Source of the DNA: Halogranum rubrum
GTDB lineage: Archaea; Halobacteriota; Halobacteria; Halobacteriales; Haloferacaceae
Assembly (NCBI RefSeq): GCF_900114455.1
Contig: NZ_FOTC01000002.1
Span: 281,012-345,011 of the forward strand
Reading direction: 5' to 3'
Length of the DNA: 64,000 nt
Below the pieces are notes generated by a model that was given only the letters and a program-made list of their open reading frames with translations, was not told where the DNA came from and did not search any database. This document shows, piece after piece, positions 7,522 to 15,663 of the stretch. The position numbers were made by a program, and so were the translations under genes. The first letter of the stretch is position 1; every line of letters begins with the position of its first letter.

Positions 7522-7686
7522 TTATTCGACTGGCTCGACTGTTTCCTCTCCACAGTGAGGGCAGTGTTCGTAGTTTTTCTCTACCGGCTCTCGACAGGAT
7601 GCGCAGATGTACTCCATCTGGCCATCGCCAATGTACGTCTGTTTCGCCTTCTCGAACTGTCTTCCCACGTCACTAAATAGACCCAT
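7522..7686 (-). CDS. Small zinc-ribbon protein (54 aa)
   Basis: The ATG at 7686 gives MGLFSDVGRQFEKAKQTY followed by CASC and CPHC pairs, a two-knuckle zinc ribbon with an amphipathic N-terminal helix. Frames extending upstream contain no conserved sequence. Proteins of this build are common in haloarchaea, and some are thought to bind nucleic acids or partner proteins. No function can be assigned here. The gene is convergent with the repeat-protein gene. Confidence 0.75.
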   Translation of the reverse strand: MGLFSDVGRQFEKAKQTYIGDGQMEYICASCREPVEKNYEHCPHCGEETVEPVE

Positions 7687-7950
7687 CGGGGATAGTTGGG
7701 GCGTAACGCGGATAAGGATTGGCTCGAACCTCCTCGACGTTTCGGATAAGCCACCGACACGGCGAGAGAATCTACTACGTGGAATACGCCTGCACTCTCT
7801 CACAACCAGTTTTCGAGAGACGGACACGCCACGCAGTACGACCGTAGCAATCTCACCGAGCGGTGCCAGAAGAGCGTACGGCACATCGGCCGCGAAACCA
7901 CGACCGACGTCAGTTGCGACAGAGGCGTCGTCGCCAACCCGGGGACGAAC

Positions 7951-8562
7951 CTACACCGGATAGTCTGCGTCCGGGTCGACGACGCGGTCGACCTCCGGCG
8001 GCATCTCCCACTCAGTCGCCAGTTCCAGCAGTTGGACGAGCATTCGCCCCGTCGCGCCCCAGACGGTGTAGCCGTCGACGTGGAAGAAGTGCAGGCGGAT
8101 GTCGCCGTAGTAGGGGTGGTCGCGGCGTTCGGACTCGTAGTTGTCCAGGTTCGTCAGGTCGGCGACCGAGAGCACGACGATCTCGGCGACTTCGCGTTCG
8201 TCGGGTGTGAACTCCACGTCCGGCACGCGCCCGACGAACGGACGCACCGAGTAGTTCGTGACCGTTTCGATGTCGTCGAGTCGACCGACGACGTCCACAT
8301 CTGCGGGAGCGAGCCCGATTTCCTCGTGTGCCTCGCGGAGTGCCGTCGCCTGCAGGTCGTTCTCGTCGCTCGGTTCCTCGCCGCCGCCCGGGAAACTCAT
8401 CTGCCCGGCGTGTTCGCCGAGGTGGTCTGCGCGTTTCGTAAAGAGGAGGTGTGGCTCGCCGTCACGGTCGAGGACGGGGGCGAGGACGGCCGCACGGCGC
8501 GATGCGCCCTCGACGGACGTCGGTTCGTGACGGGTTACCCCCGAGAGGTCCATACTCATCAC
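7951..8562 (-). CDS. Nudix hydrolase, probable CoA pyrophosphatase
   Basis: A 203-residue protein with a full Nudix box (GGGEEPSDENDLQATALREA, then HEEIGL) near residues 58-84, which provides the metal-binding REUxEE residues. Residues before the box (LLFTKRADHLGEHAGQMSFP) match the NuPxxI-like signature region of CoA pyrophosphatases (NUDT7/YeaB group), which cut CoA or acyl-CoA to 4'-phosphopantetheine and 3',5'-ADP. The substrate is inferred from the family. Its start overlaps the stop of the upstream gene by four bases, so it is the third gene of the minus operon starting at 10171. Confidence 0.85.
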   Translation of the reverse strand: MMSMDLSGVTRHEPTSVEGASRRAAVLAPVLDRDGEPHLLFTKRADHLGEHAGQMSFPGGGEEPSDENDLQATALREAHEEIGLAPADVDVVGRLDDIETVTNYSVRPFVGRVPDVEFTPDEREVAEIVVLSVADLTNLDNYESERRDHPYYGDIRLHFFHVDGYTVWGATGRMLVQLLELATEWEMPPEVDRVVDPDADYPV

Positions 8563-9077
8563 TCTCCCTCGGCGCTCTTATCTTGCAGGGCTTCGTCCAA
8601 TCTCGCCCGCGCCACATCGACCGTCACGGGTGCCCACGCTTCGAGGTCGTAGCTCACGTCCAGTAGATGTTCGATACGTTCCTCGTCGTCGTTGTTCACC
8701 GCTCGCGCGGCGTCGCCGAGGAGTCGTTCGTGGACCTGCTCGCCGAGTGTCTCTCGCTCGACGTCGCGCCGCTCGATGTCGAGGATATGTGGGAGGTCTT
8801 CGGCGTTCGGCGGCAGCATCGGGAAGGCGACCGGCCCCACCGTCAGCAGCGTCTCGTCCGCCGTCTCGTCGTGGCTCTCGCTCTCGTACTCGACAAGGTA
8901 GTACGCCTCGATTGCGCCGTCGACGGCCGCCCAGAGCGCCGTCTCGTCGGCGTCTCTGCCCTGTTTGTACGCCAGTTCGCCCAGTGCCCGGTGTAGCTCC
9001 TCACGGGTCAGTGCCCCGAAGAGGTCGACCACGCCCGCCAGTTCGTCGTACGTCTCTGCTGTTGCTGGTGCAGTCAT
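8559..9077 (-). CDS. Haloarchaeal conserved protein (DUF7109-like)
   Basis: The start at 9077 is fixed by a four-base overlap with the upstream gene; longer frames add an unrelated basic extension. The 172-residue acidic, helical product begins with an ATAETYDELAGVVDLFGALT segment that looks like a small winged-helix or helical-bundle domain. I believe this is DUF7109, found next to similar glycosyltransferase genes in haloarchaea, but I cannot verify this. No enzymatic motif is visible. Confidence 0.72.
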   Translation of the reverse strand: MTAPATAETYDELAGVVDLFGALTREELHRALGELAYKQGRDADETALWAAVDGAIEAYYLVEYESESHDETADETLLTVGPVAFPMLPPNAEDLPHILDIERRDVERETLGEQVHERLLGDAARAVNNDDEERIEHLLDVSYDLEAWAPVTVDVARARLDEALQDKSAEGE

Positions 9078-10171
9078 CGTCGTCTCACGTCCGCTAAATC
9101 GTCCGTTGCCGCATCGTAGACGTCCGACGGAGTAAGTGATACGGCATTCCACGCGGGAAGCCGCGTGTCGTCACTCGGGGCACGCAGTGCGTCAGCGTAG
9201 GCGGCGACCTGCGACGTCTCCGAGTCGGTGTCGTAGTCGAGGCCGTTGAACGCCGCGTCGACGGCGTACTGCCGGACGAATCCTTCGGCGGTGTCGCGGT
9301 ACTGTGTGGGTAGTGTCCCGTAGTCGACGTCGACACCGTGTTCCGCGAGCGCCCTGAGGAGTGTCGCTCCGACCGCACCGCTCATCTCCGAGAGACCGGT
9401 CGGACCACCGACCGAGCGGTGGTCGTGTTCGTAGGCACCTAAATCGACCTGTGCGCTCCCGTCGAAGCCGACGGCGTCGAAGGCGTCACAGAGCGTGCTC
9501 ACTTCCAGCCCCCACGTCCGGGCGATTCGCAGTTGGCTGACGACGTCGCTCGTCGCGGCGAACTCCCCGGCGAGCGCGTAGCGGAAGGCGTCGAGATAGC
9601 GCAAGAGGGGTGCGTCGTAGGCGTCGTCGAGCGCCCGAACGAGCGGCGCGTAGAACAGCCGAAACAGCCGACCGTAGAGTCGGTTGTCCTCGACGCGGGC
9701 GTAGTAGCCCTTCGAGAACTCGTGGCCGTGCGCCAGCGGAAAGAGCAACCGCGGGACGTACGACCGCGAGTAGGTCTTCGTGTCGGCGTCGTGGACGACG
9801 ACGTACTCTTCGGACATAGCGCGCCCGAGTGCAAGCCACACGTCACGTCCCTTCCCTCGCTCCCCGTCGATACCGTGGTCCGCGAGTAACTCGGAGACAC
9901 GAGGGCCGTTACACCACAACACGTCCAACGGAAGGTCGAACGAGGCTAACCAGTCGGCGAAGGACCCGACTCGCTCCGCCGAGGCCCGGAGGGGAACGAC
10001 CACTTTGGCCGGGTCGACTGCTTCGAGTTCCGAGAGGACGCGCTCGGCGGCGAGTCCGTTGTACTCCCGTTCCGTCATCGGGACGACGACGGCGGCCCGG
10101 TCCGTCGGGGCGTCTGGAGTGGGATTTCGCAGGTCGTGGAGCGTCGTAATTCGCTCCTGTACGTACTCCAT
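9074..10171 (-). CDS. GT81-type glycosyltransferase (glucosyl-3-phosphoglycerate synthase-like)
   Basis: A 365-residue GT-A fold enzyme. VVVHDADTKTY (around residue 123) carries the nucleotide-sugar/metal-binding D-x-D motif. AAVVVPMTEREYNGLAAER is the N-terminal nucleotide-sugar strand. The overall pattern matches glucosyl- and mannosyl-3-phosphoglycerate synthases, which make phosphorylated precursors of the compatible solutes glucosylglycerate or mannosylglycerate. The matching phosphatase is not adjacent. It is the first gene of a three-gene operon with the DUF7109-like and Nudix genes. Confidence 0.75.
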   Translation of the reverse strand: MEYVQERITTLHDLRNPTPDAPTDRAAVVVPMTEREYNGLAAERVLSELEAVDPAKVVVPLRASAERVGSFADWLASFDLPLDVLWCNGPRVSELLADHGIDGERGKGRDVWLALGRAMSEEYVVVHDADTKTYSRSYVPRLLFPLAHGHEFSKGYYARVEDNRLYGRLFRLFYAPLVRALDDAYDAPLLRYLDAFRYALAGEFAATSDVVSQLRIARTWGLEVSTLCDAFDAVGFDGSAQVDLGAYEHDHRSVGGPTGLSEMSGAVGATLLRALAEHGVDVDYGTLPTQYRDTAEGFVRQYAVDAAFNGLDYDTDSETSQVAAYADALRAPSDDTRLPAWNAVSLTPSDVYDAATDDLADVRRR

Positions 10172-10242
10172 CAGCCGTCACTGCGGACGGCGTGCGCAAA
10201 AGCTGGACGGTTGGGGCGTGGCCCGCCGGATTCGTCGAAGCC

Positions 10243-11415
10243 TCACGTCGGCAGTCGCCCGGTCTGTCGGAGACCGACGAGTGCAACCACGAGGACGGCG
10301 AGGCCGACGCCGAAACCGAGAAAGATGGTGTCGTAGGTGAACCCCGCCTGCGCGAGCGACCCGACGGCGAACGACCCGGTCGCCTGCAGGACCATCATCC
10401 CGCCGCTGTAGACGGCGTAGGCACTGGCGCGGTTCTCGTCTGGGAGCGTGTCGAGCAGGTAGGTGTCGAGTGCCGGAAACAGGCTGTGGATGACGTAGCC
10501 GAGGACGGCCGTGATGGCGACGACCGGGAGCACCGCGTTCACACGGGTGAGCGCGACCAGACAGGCGACGAACGTGCCGACGATACAGATGAGATACGGG
10601 ATATGTGGCAACCGGTCGGCGAGTCGGCCGCTGAAGAAGAACGCGGGGACGCCCGCGGCGAAGACGACGGTGAGGAGGTTCTTCGCCGTCGTCCGGCCGA
10701 GGTCCTTCTGGAGCATGTAGAGTTCGTAGAAGTTGAACAGTCCTTGCCAGACGAACCCGGTGAATCCGAGAATGACGATGCCGAGGAGGATGACGCGCCA
10801 CTGCTGTCTGGCCGACCCGACCAAGTCGCGGTCGGCGTTCCCCGCGTCGGGGAGGTCGGTTCGACGGGTGGTCACGTAGAGAAACGCGGTGACGACGGCC
10901 GCGGCGATACCGATGGCGACGAACACGACACGCCAGTTGTAGAAGAGCGCGACGGTGACGAACGGCGCGGCGACGACGGCCGCGACCTGACTGGCCGAGC
11001 CGTGGATGCCGACCGCGCGGCCGACTCGCTCCGGGTAGAGTTCGCTCACGAGCGGGTTGGCGGCGACGAGATACGCTCCCGAGGCCAGCCCCATCAGCAA
11101 CGCGCCGACGGCGAGCATCGGCACCGAGTTCGCACCCGCGGTGAACGCCGCGGCGGCCGTCAGCACGGCGCCCGTCCCGAGGACGACCTTGTGGCGTGCG
11201 ACCCGCGTGAGGAGCCATCCCGTCGGGACGCGGAGTGCTGCGCTCCCGATCCAGACGAGCGTCACGATCAATCCGGCCGTCGCCTCGCCTATCGAGAAGA
11301 CCGACATGAACTTCGTCAGGAGCGGTGCGAACACCACCCGGCCGAGATTCATCAAGAGGACGAGCGAGCAAAGCGTTCCGAACAACCGGCCACGAGACAC
11401 GGTGTACGGTTTCAC
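10243..11415 (-). CDS. MFS transporter
   Basis: A 390-residue integral membrane protein with about 12 hydrophobic segments and the 2-3 loop signature of the major facilitator superfamily (GWLLTRVARHKVVLG). It would be a single-polypeptide secondary transporter in the cytoplasmic membrane. The substrate cannot be read from the sequence. It sits on the same strand as the glycosyltransferase operon, with 70 bp between stop and next start, so loose co-regulation is possible. Confidence 0.9.
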   Translation of the reverse strand: MKPYTVSRGRLFGTLCSLVLLMNLGRVVFAPLLTKFMSVFSIGEATAGLIVTLVWIGSAALRVPTGWLLTRVARHKVVLGTGAVLTAAAAFTAGANSVPMLAVGALLMGLASGAYLVAANPLVSELYPERVGRAVGIHGSASQVAAVVAAPFVTVALFYNWRVVFVAIGIAAAVVTAFLYVTTRRTDLPDAGNADRDLVGSARQQWRVILLGIVILGFTGFVWQGLFNFYELYMLQKDLGRTTAKNLLTVVFAAGVPAFFFSGRLADRLPHIPYLICIVGTFVACLVALTRVNAVLPVVAITAVLGYVIHSLFPALDTYLLDTLPDENRASAYAVYSGGMMVLQATGSFAVGSLAQAGFTYDTIFLGFGVGLAVLVVALVGLRQTGRLPT

Positions 11416-11527
11416 GCGGTCGGTGTCAAGCGTTCCGGAAGACAGAACTGTTGCCTCCGCAGTCTCTGTCGAGACAGACTTTCACCACCGGAGGGCTTTT
11501 GCTGTCGGCTCCGAAAGGCCCGGCAGG

Positions 11528-11698
11528 ATGAAATCGACTCGCAAAGGGCTTCGGAAGGGCGAACTCACCAAAGACACCTACGACCGACTGAACTGTGCGG
11601 ACTGTGACGAGACGCTCAAGAAGCGAAACGACCCGGACGAAGTGTTCTCCGTCCGGACCTGTCCCGACTGCGGGACCGAGTGGAAGGAACTGCGATAG
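11528..11698 (+). CDS. HVO_0758-type zinc-finger microprotein (56 aa)
   Basis: From ATG 11528, 56 residues with CADC and CPDC pairs and a basic start (MKSTRKGLRKGELTKDTYDR). This matches my memory of the HVO_0758 family of haloarchaeal zinc-finger microproteins, which has been linked to surface growth phenotypes in Haloferax. The two CxxC knuckles are visible in the sequence; the phenotype comes from family knowledge. The 10-bp tandem array starts right after the stop codon. Confidence 0.82.
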   Translation: MKSTRKGLRKGELTKDTYDRLNCADCDETLKKRNDPDEVFSVRTCPDCGTEWKELR

Positions 11699-11700
11699 TC

Positions 11701-11830
11701 GCTCGAAGTCACCGGAGATCACCCGAAGTCACCCGAAGTCACTCGACGCCATCCGAGGTCACCCGACGTCACCCGACGTCGCTCGAACCTTTCCGGCGTC
11801 ACTCGAACCTACTCCGTCTCACTCGAAGAC
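11701..11830 (+). repeat. Tandem array of 13 ten-base units
   Basis: Thirteen consecutive 10-base blocks follow the pattern ACYCGANGTC, for example ACCCGAAGTC, ACTCGACGCC, ACCCGACGTC and ACTCGAACCT. The array fills the whole gap between two convergent genes and runs about 12 bases into the 3' end of the aldo/keto reductase gene. The period is close to one DNA helical turn. Confidence 0.88.
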
Positions 11831-12907
11831 GGCGTCGAACGCGCCCGCTCCGATCGGGTCGAACGTCCCGGCGGCGACGTTCTCGGCGACGTGGTCGCGA
11901 CGACTCGCTCCGACGAGCGCACTCGTCACACCCGGTGCGCTCCGCGCGAAGTTGATGGCTCGCTGGACTGTCGAATCGCCCGAGAGCTCCGCTTCGATAT
12001 CGTCGGGCAACTCGCGGGCGAGGCTTCCCTGGGCGATGCTCGCGCTGGTGAACACCGATAGGCCCTCCTCGTGGGCGTATTCGAGTGCGCTCACCGGACC
12101 GTCGTCGGTCGGATGCGACTTCGTGGTGAACGCGTCGGCCATGACGACGTTGAACGGCAGTTGAATCGCCTTGAGGCCGACTTCCTCGTTGCCGGCTGTC
12201 TCGGCCGCCGTGCGCGCCCGTGAGACGACTTCGGGGAGCGAGAGATACTGCTCGTGGTCGGTCGGGACGCGGAACGCGTTCCACGAGGCGACGCCGTACG
12301 CCCCGATGTCACCCGCGGTTCGTCGCCGCTCCAACAGCTCGAACGCCGTCTCCAACTGGTCGTAGACCGCCGAGCGAGAGCGAGTGTCGAGTTGCGTCTC
12401 CGGATTGTGGACGTAGTAGCAGTCGACGGTGTCGAGGTCGAGGTTGTCGAGCGAGCGGTCCAGTAACTCGTCGAGCACGGCGGGCGTCATCGCGTGACTG
12501 CCGTGAGCGAGGTCCGCGGTGTCGACGAGGCCGGTGTCGACGAACCGCTCTTGGATGTATCGTCCCGGGTTCTCGGGACGCGACCCGTCGAACGGCAGGA
12601 AGCCACCTTTCGTCGCGACGACGACGTCCGAGCGCTCGACGTCGGCGTCGCGGAGTGCGCGACCGACGACGCGCTCGCTCCGCTGGCATCGGTAGTTGAT
12701 AGCCGTGTCGACGAGGTTGATGCCGCTCTCGAAGGCCGTCACGAGCGCGTCGTGGTACCGGTCGTCGACTTCGGTGCTGGGGTCACCGAGGTAGGTGCCG
12801 ACGCCGACGCTGGAGACCACGCCGGGGCCGAACCGCCGGAAATAGGTCCGGCCGAAACTGTCGCCGAAGCGGTCGCGGTAGCCCCAGGTGCCGTGGTGGG
12901 TCGCCAT
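11819..12907 (-). CDS. Aldo/keto reductase
   Basis: A 362-residue TIM-barrel oxidoreductase. NLVDTAINYRCQRSERVVGR holds the catalytic Asp and Tyr of the aldo/keto reductase family. KGGFLP carries the catalytic Lys, and DCYYVHNPE the catalytic His region. The C-terminal ALVGASRRDHV segment binds NADP(H). The physiological substrate is unknown. Its last codons are made of tandem-array sequence, so array expansion has touched the C-terminus. Confidence 0.9.
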   Translation of the reverse strand: MATHHGTWGYRDRFGDSFGRTYFRRFGPGVVSSVGVGTYLGDPSTEVDDRYHDALVTAFESGINLVDTAINYRCQRSERVVGRALRDADVERSDVVVATKGGFLPFDGSRPENPGRYIQERFVDTGLVDTADLAHGSHAMTPAVLDELLDRSLDNLDLDTVDCYYVHNPETQLDTRSRSAVYDQLETAFELLERRRTAGDIGAYGVASWNAFRVPTDHEQYLSLPEVVSRARTAAETAGNEEVGLKAIQLPFNVVMADAFTTKSHPTDDGPVSALEYAHEEGLSVFTSASIAQGSLARELPDDIEAELSGDSTVQRAINFARSAPGVTSALVGASRRDHVAENVAAGTFDPIGAGAFDAVFE

Positions 12908-12940
12908 GGTCGACGTACGAACTGGGGGCAGAAAGACCCT

Positions 12941-14119
12941 TCAGATGTCGCCGGACATCGACCGGAACAGTCGGTCGATGAGTTCCGGTCGCGGCACCGA
13001 CTCGGCCTGTTCTTCACCGCCGTTCGGGAGGGCGATCCGCTCTTGAATCTGGCCGCCGCCCATCCGGGCGTGGCCGCCGGCCGAGGAGTTCGGAATCTCG
13101 TCGACGGCAGCCTCCAGTGCCCGGCCCATGTGGACCCGGTCGTCGCGCGAGCGTCCGGAGAGATACACCGTTCCCTCGCGTTCGCCGCAGACGACGACGG
13201 CGGTGACACCCTCCAGTTGGATGAGTTCGTCTGCGGCTTGCGGGATGGCGTCGACGTTCGACAGTTGGCCCACGTCGCTGACGGCGAACGACCCGCTTAT
13301 CTGCCGACCAGCGATGGCGCGGGCCTTGATTTCGAGCACTTCGGCGCTCACCTGCGGGTTGGCGATGCGGTCGAGGAGGTCCTCGTCGACGCCGGTCGAG
13401 AGATACGAACACGCCCGGAAGTCGGCCGCGGAGCTCCCCGACGTCAGATGCTTGGTGTCGGCGAGAATGCCGTAGAGAAGTCCGGTCGCCACCGTCGACG
13501 GCAGTGTGTACTCGGCGTCGATTTCGCTGGCGTGTTGGTCCGGCGGGACCGGTTTCGCGCCGATGTCTTGGAAGTACTCGGCGACGATGCTGGAACACGA
13601 CCCGTAGTCGGTCCGAACGTCGGTGTACTCCTCACCCGCCCCCTCGCCGGGGTGGTGGTCGACGACGGCGAAGGGGAGGACGGCGCTCGCCCCGGCGAAC
13701 CCTCTCGGGGTGTTGTGGTCGACGAGGACGACGTGTTCGGCCGCGAGGTCGGAGACGTGGTCGATACAGTCCAAATCGAGGTCGAGGACGGTTCGGAACG
13801 CGCGGTTCTCTTGGTGGCGAATCTGTCCGGTGAACTGGAGTGTGGTGTCTGTGCCGACCTGTTCGGCGAGACAGGCGACGCCGATGGCGGCCGCCATCGC
13901 GTCGGGGTCCGGGTTCGGATGCATCAGTACCGCGAGTTCGTCGCGACTCGCGAGTACTTCTCGAAACCGCGCCCCCATCGGCCGGCGAAGACGGTGGAGG
14001 GCGTAGAGGCTGAACGTGAGCGTCAGAATGCCGACGACCAGCGCGACGATTACCTCGGAGTGAGCAAACAGCGTAGACTCGACTTGCCCGAGCAGTCCGC
14101 GGTCGACGGCCATACGCAT
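12941..14119 (-). CDS. Membrane-anchored DHH/DHHA1 phosphoesterase
   Basis: The start at 14119 is chosen because GGGGGAG lies 5-11 bases upstream as a ribosome-binding site. The 392-residue protein has one N-terminal membrane helix (VIVALVVGILTLTFSLYAL). The DHH-domain motifs follow: HPNPDPDAMAAAIG, LVDHNTP and VVDHHPGEG. A DHHA1 C-terminus with GGHARMGGGQ completes it. Such enzymes hydrolyse short oligonucleotides or cyclic dinucleotides with Mn2+. The anchor would place the site on the cytoplasmic membrane face. The substrate is not certain. Confidence 0.85.
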   Translation of the reverse strand: MRMAVDRGLLGQVESTLFAHSEVIVALVVGILTLTFSLYALHRLRRPMGARFREVLASRDELAVLMHPNPDPDAMAAAIGVACLAEQVGTDTTLQFTGQIRHQENRAFRTVLDLDLDCIDHVSDLAAEHVVLVDHNTPRGFAGASAVLPFAVVDHHPGEGAGEEYTDVRTDYGSCSSIVAEYFQDIGAKPVPPDQHASEIDAEYTLPSTVATGLLYGILADTKHLTSGSSAADFRACSYLSTGVDEDLLDRIANPQVSAEVLEIKARAIAGRQISGSFAVSDVGQLSNVDAIPQAADELIQLEGVTAVVVCGEREGTVYLSGRSRDDRVHMGRALEAAVDEIPNSSAGGHARMGGGQIQERIALPNGGEEQAESVPRPELIDRLFRSMSGDI

Positions 14120-14222
14120 ACTCCCCCTGTTTGGGCCAACTGGCAAGAAGGTTCCCCATATTCTGTCGTTACAGTGTCACGACAGGGGCGGAGTGTTCGG
14201 GACGTCTCAACTGCGTCTCCGG

Positions 14223-15116
14223 CTATTCTCCCGAAAGATACGCCTCGATTGCGGCGCGATACCCTTCACGATACGTCGGATATCGGAGACTGTACCCGAG
14301 TTCGTGAAGATAGTCGTTCGAGCAGCGCTTGCTGGTCAGAATTCGCCGACGTGCCGCCTCCGAGAGATTGCCGTCGGTCAACCGCTCCTCCTTCGTTCGC
14401 TTAGGCGGTTCCGGACGCTCACACTGTTCGGCCAACCAGTCGGCGAACGTCCACTTGTCGGCGGGTTCGTCGTCGGCGACGAGCACTACCTCGTCACGAG
14501 CGAGGTCCGCTTCGAGGAGGTACGCGACGGCCCCGGCGGCGTCGTCGCGGTGGACCATGTTCAGATAGCCTTCGGTGACGGGGCCGTCCAGATATCGGTC
14601 GAGTCGGTAGCGTTCGGGGCCGTACAACCCGGCGAAGCGAGCGACCGTCCCGTCGATACCGTGGCCGGCCGCCACCTCGCGCGCGACACGCTCGGCCTCG
14701 GCGAGCACCCGCGTCTTTTCGGTCGTCGGGTCGAGCGGCGTCGACTCGTCGACGAAGCCGCCGTCGTGGTCGCCGTAGACGCCCGTACTCGACGTGTAGA
14801 CGAGTCGCTCGGGAGCGTCGTCGCGGGCCGCGAAGTGTTCGAGTGCGGTTCGCAGGCCGTCGACGTACACCCGGCGAGCGGCGTCGGCACCGCGGCCACC
14901 GGAACTCGCGGCGAAGACCAACCAGTCGACGTCCGGCACCACCGCGAGCGACTCGGCGTCGGTGACGTCGGCGCGGACGGCTTCGAAGCCTGCTTCCTCG
15001 ATGGCTGCGAGTCCCTCGTCGGACCGGCGAACACCGACGACGTCGTGACCGCTCTCGGCGAGTTGGCGGCCGAGTTCGAGGCCGACGTAGCCACAGCCGA
15101 GGACGGCGACGCGCAT
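14223..15116 (-). CDS. NAD-dependent epimerase/SDR-like protein (YeeZ/YbjS group)
   Basis: From ATG 15116 the product is 297 residues with a Rossmann motif MRVAVLGCGYVGLELGRQL. A VYTSSTGVYGDHDGGFVDES segment is typical of extended short-chain dehydrogenases, but the classical Y-x3-K pair is not clear. It may act on a nucleotide sugar or another small molecule; no substrate can be given. The start overlaps the stop of the upstream DUF5791-like gene by one base (TAATG), so the two genes are co-translated. Confidence 0.8.
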   Translation of the reverse strand: MRVAVLGCGYVGLELGRQLAESGHDVVGVRRSDEGLAAIEEAGFEAVRADVTDAESLAVVPDVDWLVFAASSGGRGADAARRVYVDGLRTALEHFAARDDAPERLVYTSSTGVYGDHDGGFVDESTPLDPTTEKTRVLAEAERVAREVAAGHGIDGTVARFAGLYGPERYRLDRYLDGPVTEGYLNMVHRDDAAGAVAYLLEADLARDEVVLVADDEPADKWTFADWLAEQCERPEPPKRTKEERLTDGNLSEAARRRILTSKRCSNDYLHELGYSLRYPTYREGYRAAIEAYLSGE

Positions 15117-15556
15117 TATCGGTCCTTCCGCTCGGCGATGAGGCCGTGGATGGCGGCGAACTCCGCGAGCGTCATCGGCGTCCGGCCCTCGATTGCCTGC
15201 TGGACCTCTTGGCCCGTCAGGTCGACGTCGATGTTCGCGGCGATGGTGTCGACGTCGAGGACGGCCGTCGTCATCCCCATCAGGAGGTGGTCGCGAACTT
15301 CGAGGACGATACCGCGCTCGTCGGGATACTCCTCGGAGACGGCGAGGATGGCGGCGGCTTCTTCGACGGTCAGGTCCGAGACGGTCGATACGTCCTCGTC
15401 GGCGACGGCTTCGACCGTCCCTCGGTCGAGGTCGGTCTCCGCGACGACGGTGTCGACGCCGACGTCGTCGACGACGGTCCGAAGTTCGGCCGCGTACGTC
15501 GCCAGCAACTCGTCTGTCGAGAGCGTCTCGGGGTCGTCGGCTGCATCGTAGAGCAT
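15116..15556 (-). CDS. Haloarchaeal conserved acidic protein (DUF5791-like)
   Basis: A 146-residue, all-helical, very acidic cytoplasmic protein. It contains repeated helical segments rich in V-D-V-D-T patterns (GVDTVVAETDLDRGTVEAVA and the related stretch further on). I think it is DUF5791, a family restricted to haloarchaea, with moderate certainty. No catalytic motif is seen. It is the first gene of a two-gene operon with the epimerase-like protein. Confidence 0.75.
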   Translation of the reverse strand: MLYDAADDPETLSTDELLATYAAELRTVVDDVGVDTVVAETDLDRGTVEAVADEDVSTVSDLTVEEAAAILAVSEEYPDERGIVLEVRDHLLMGMTTAVLDVDTIAANIDVDLTGQEVQQAIEGRTPMTLAEFAAIHGLIAERKDR

Positions 15557-15663
15557 TGTGCCACACTCGCGCCCCCGCGGGGAAAACGGTTGTCACACGG
15601 CGTACGGCCATCGAGGTGTTCTCTCCTCGCTCTTCTCGCCTCGTCTATCTCGTCTTTTAGCTT

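Noticed and set aside
12494-14404. A 636-codon open frame on the plus strand
   Set aside because: It lies opposite the aldo/keto reductase and DHH genes. Its translation has no domain, and its codon pattern is the mirror of the real genes, as is usual in high-GC DNA.
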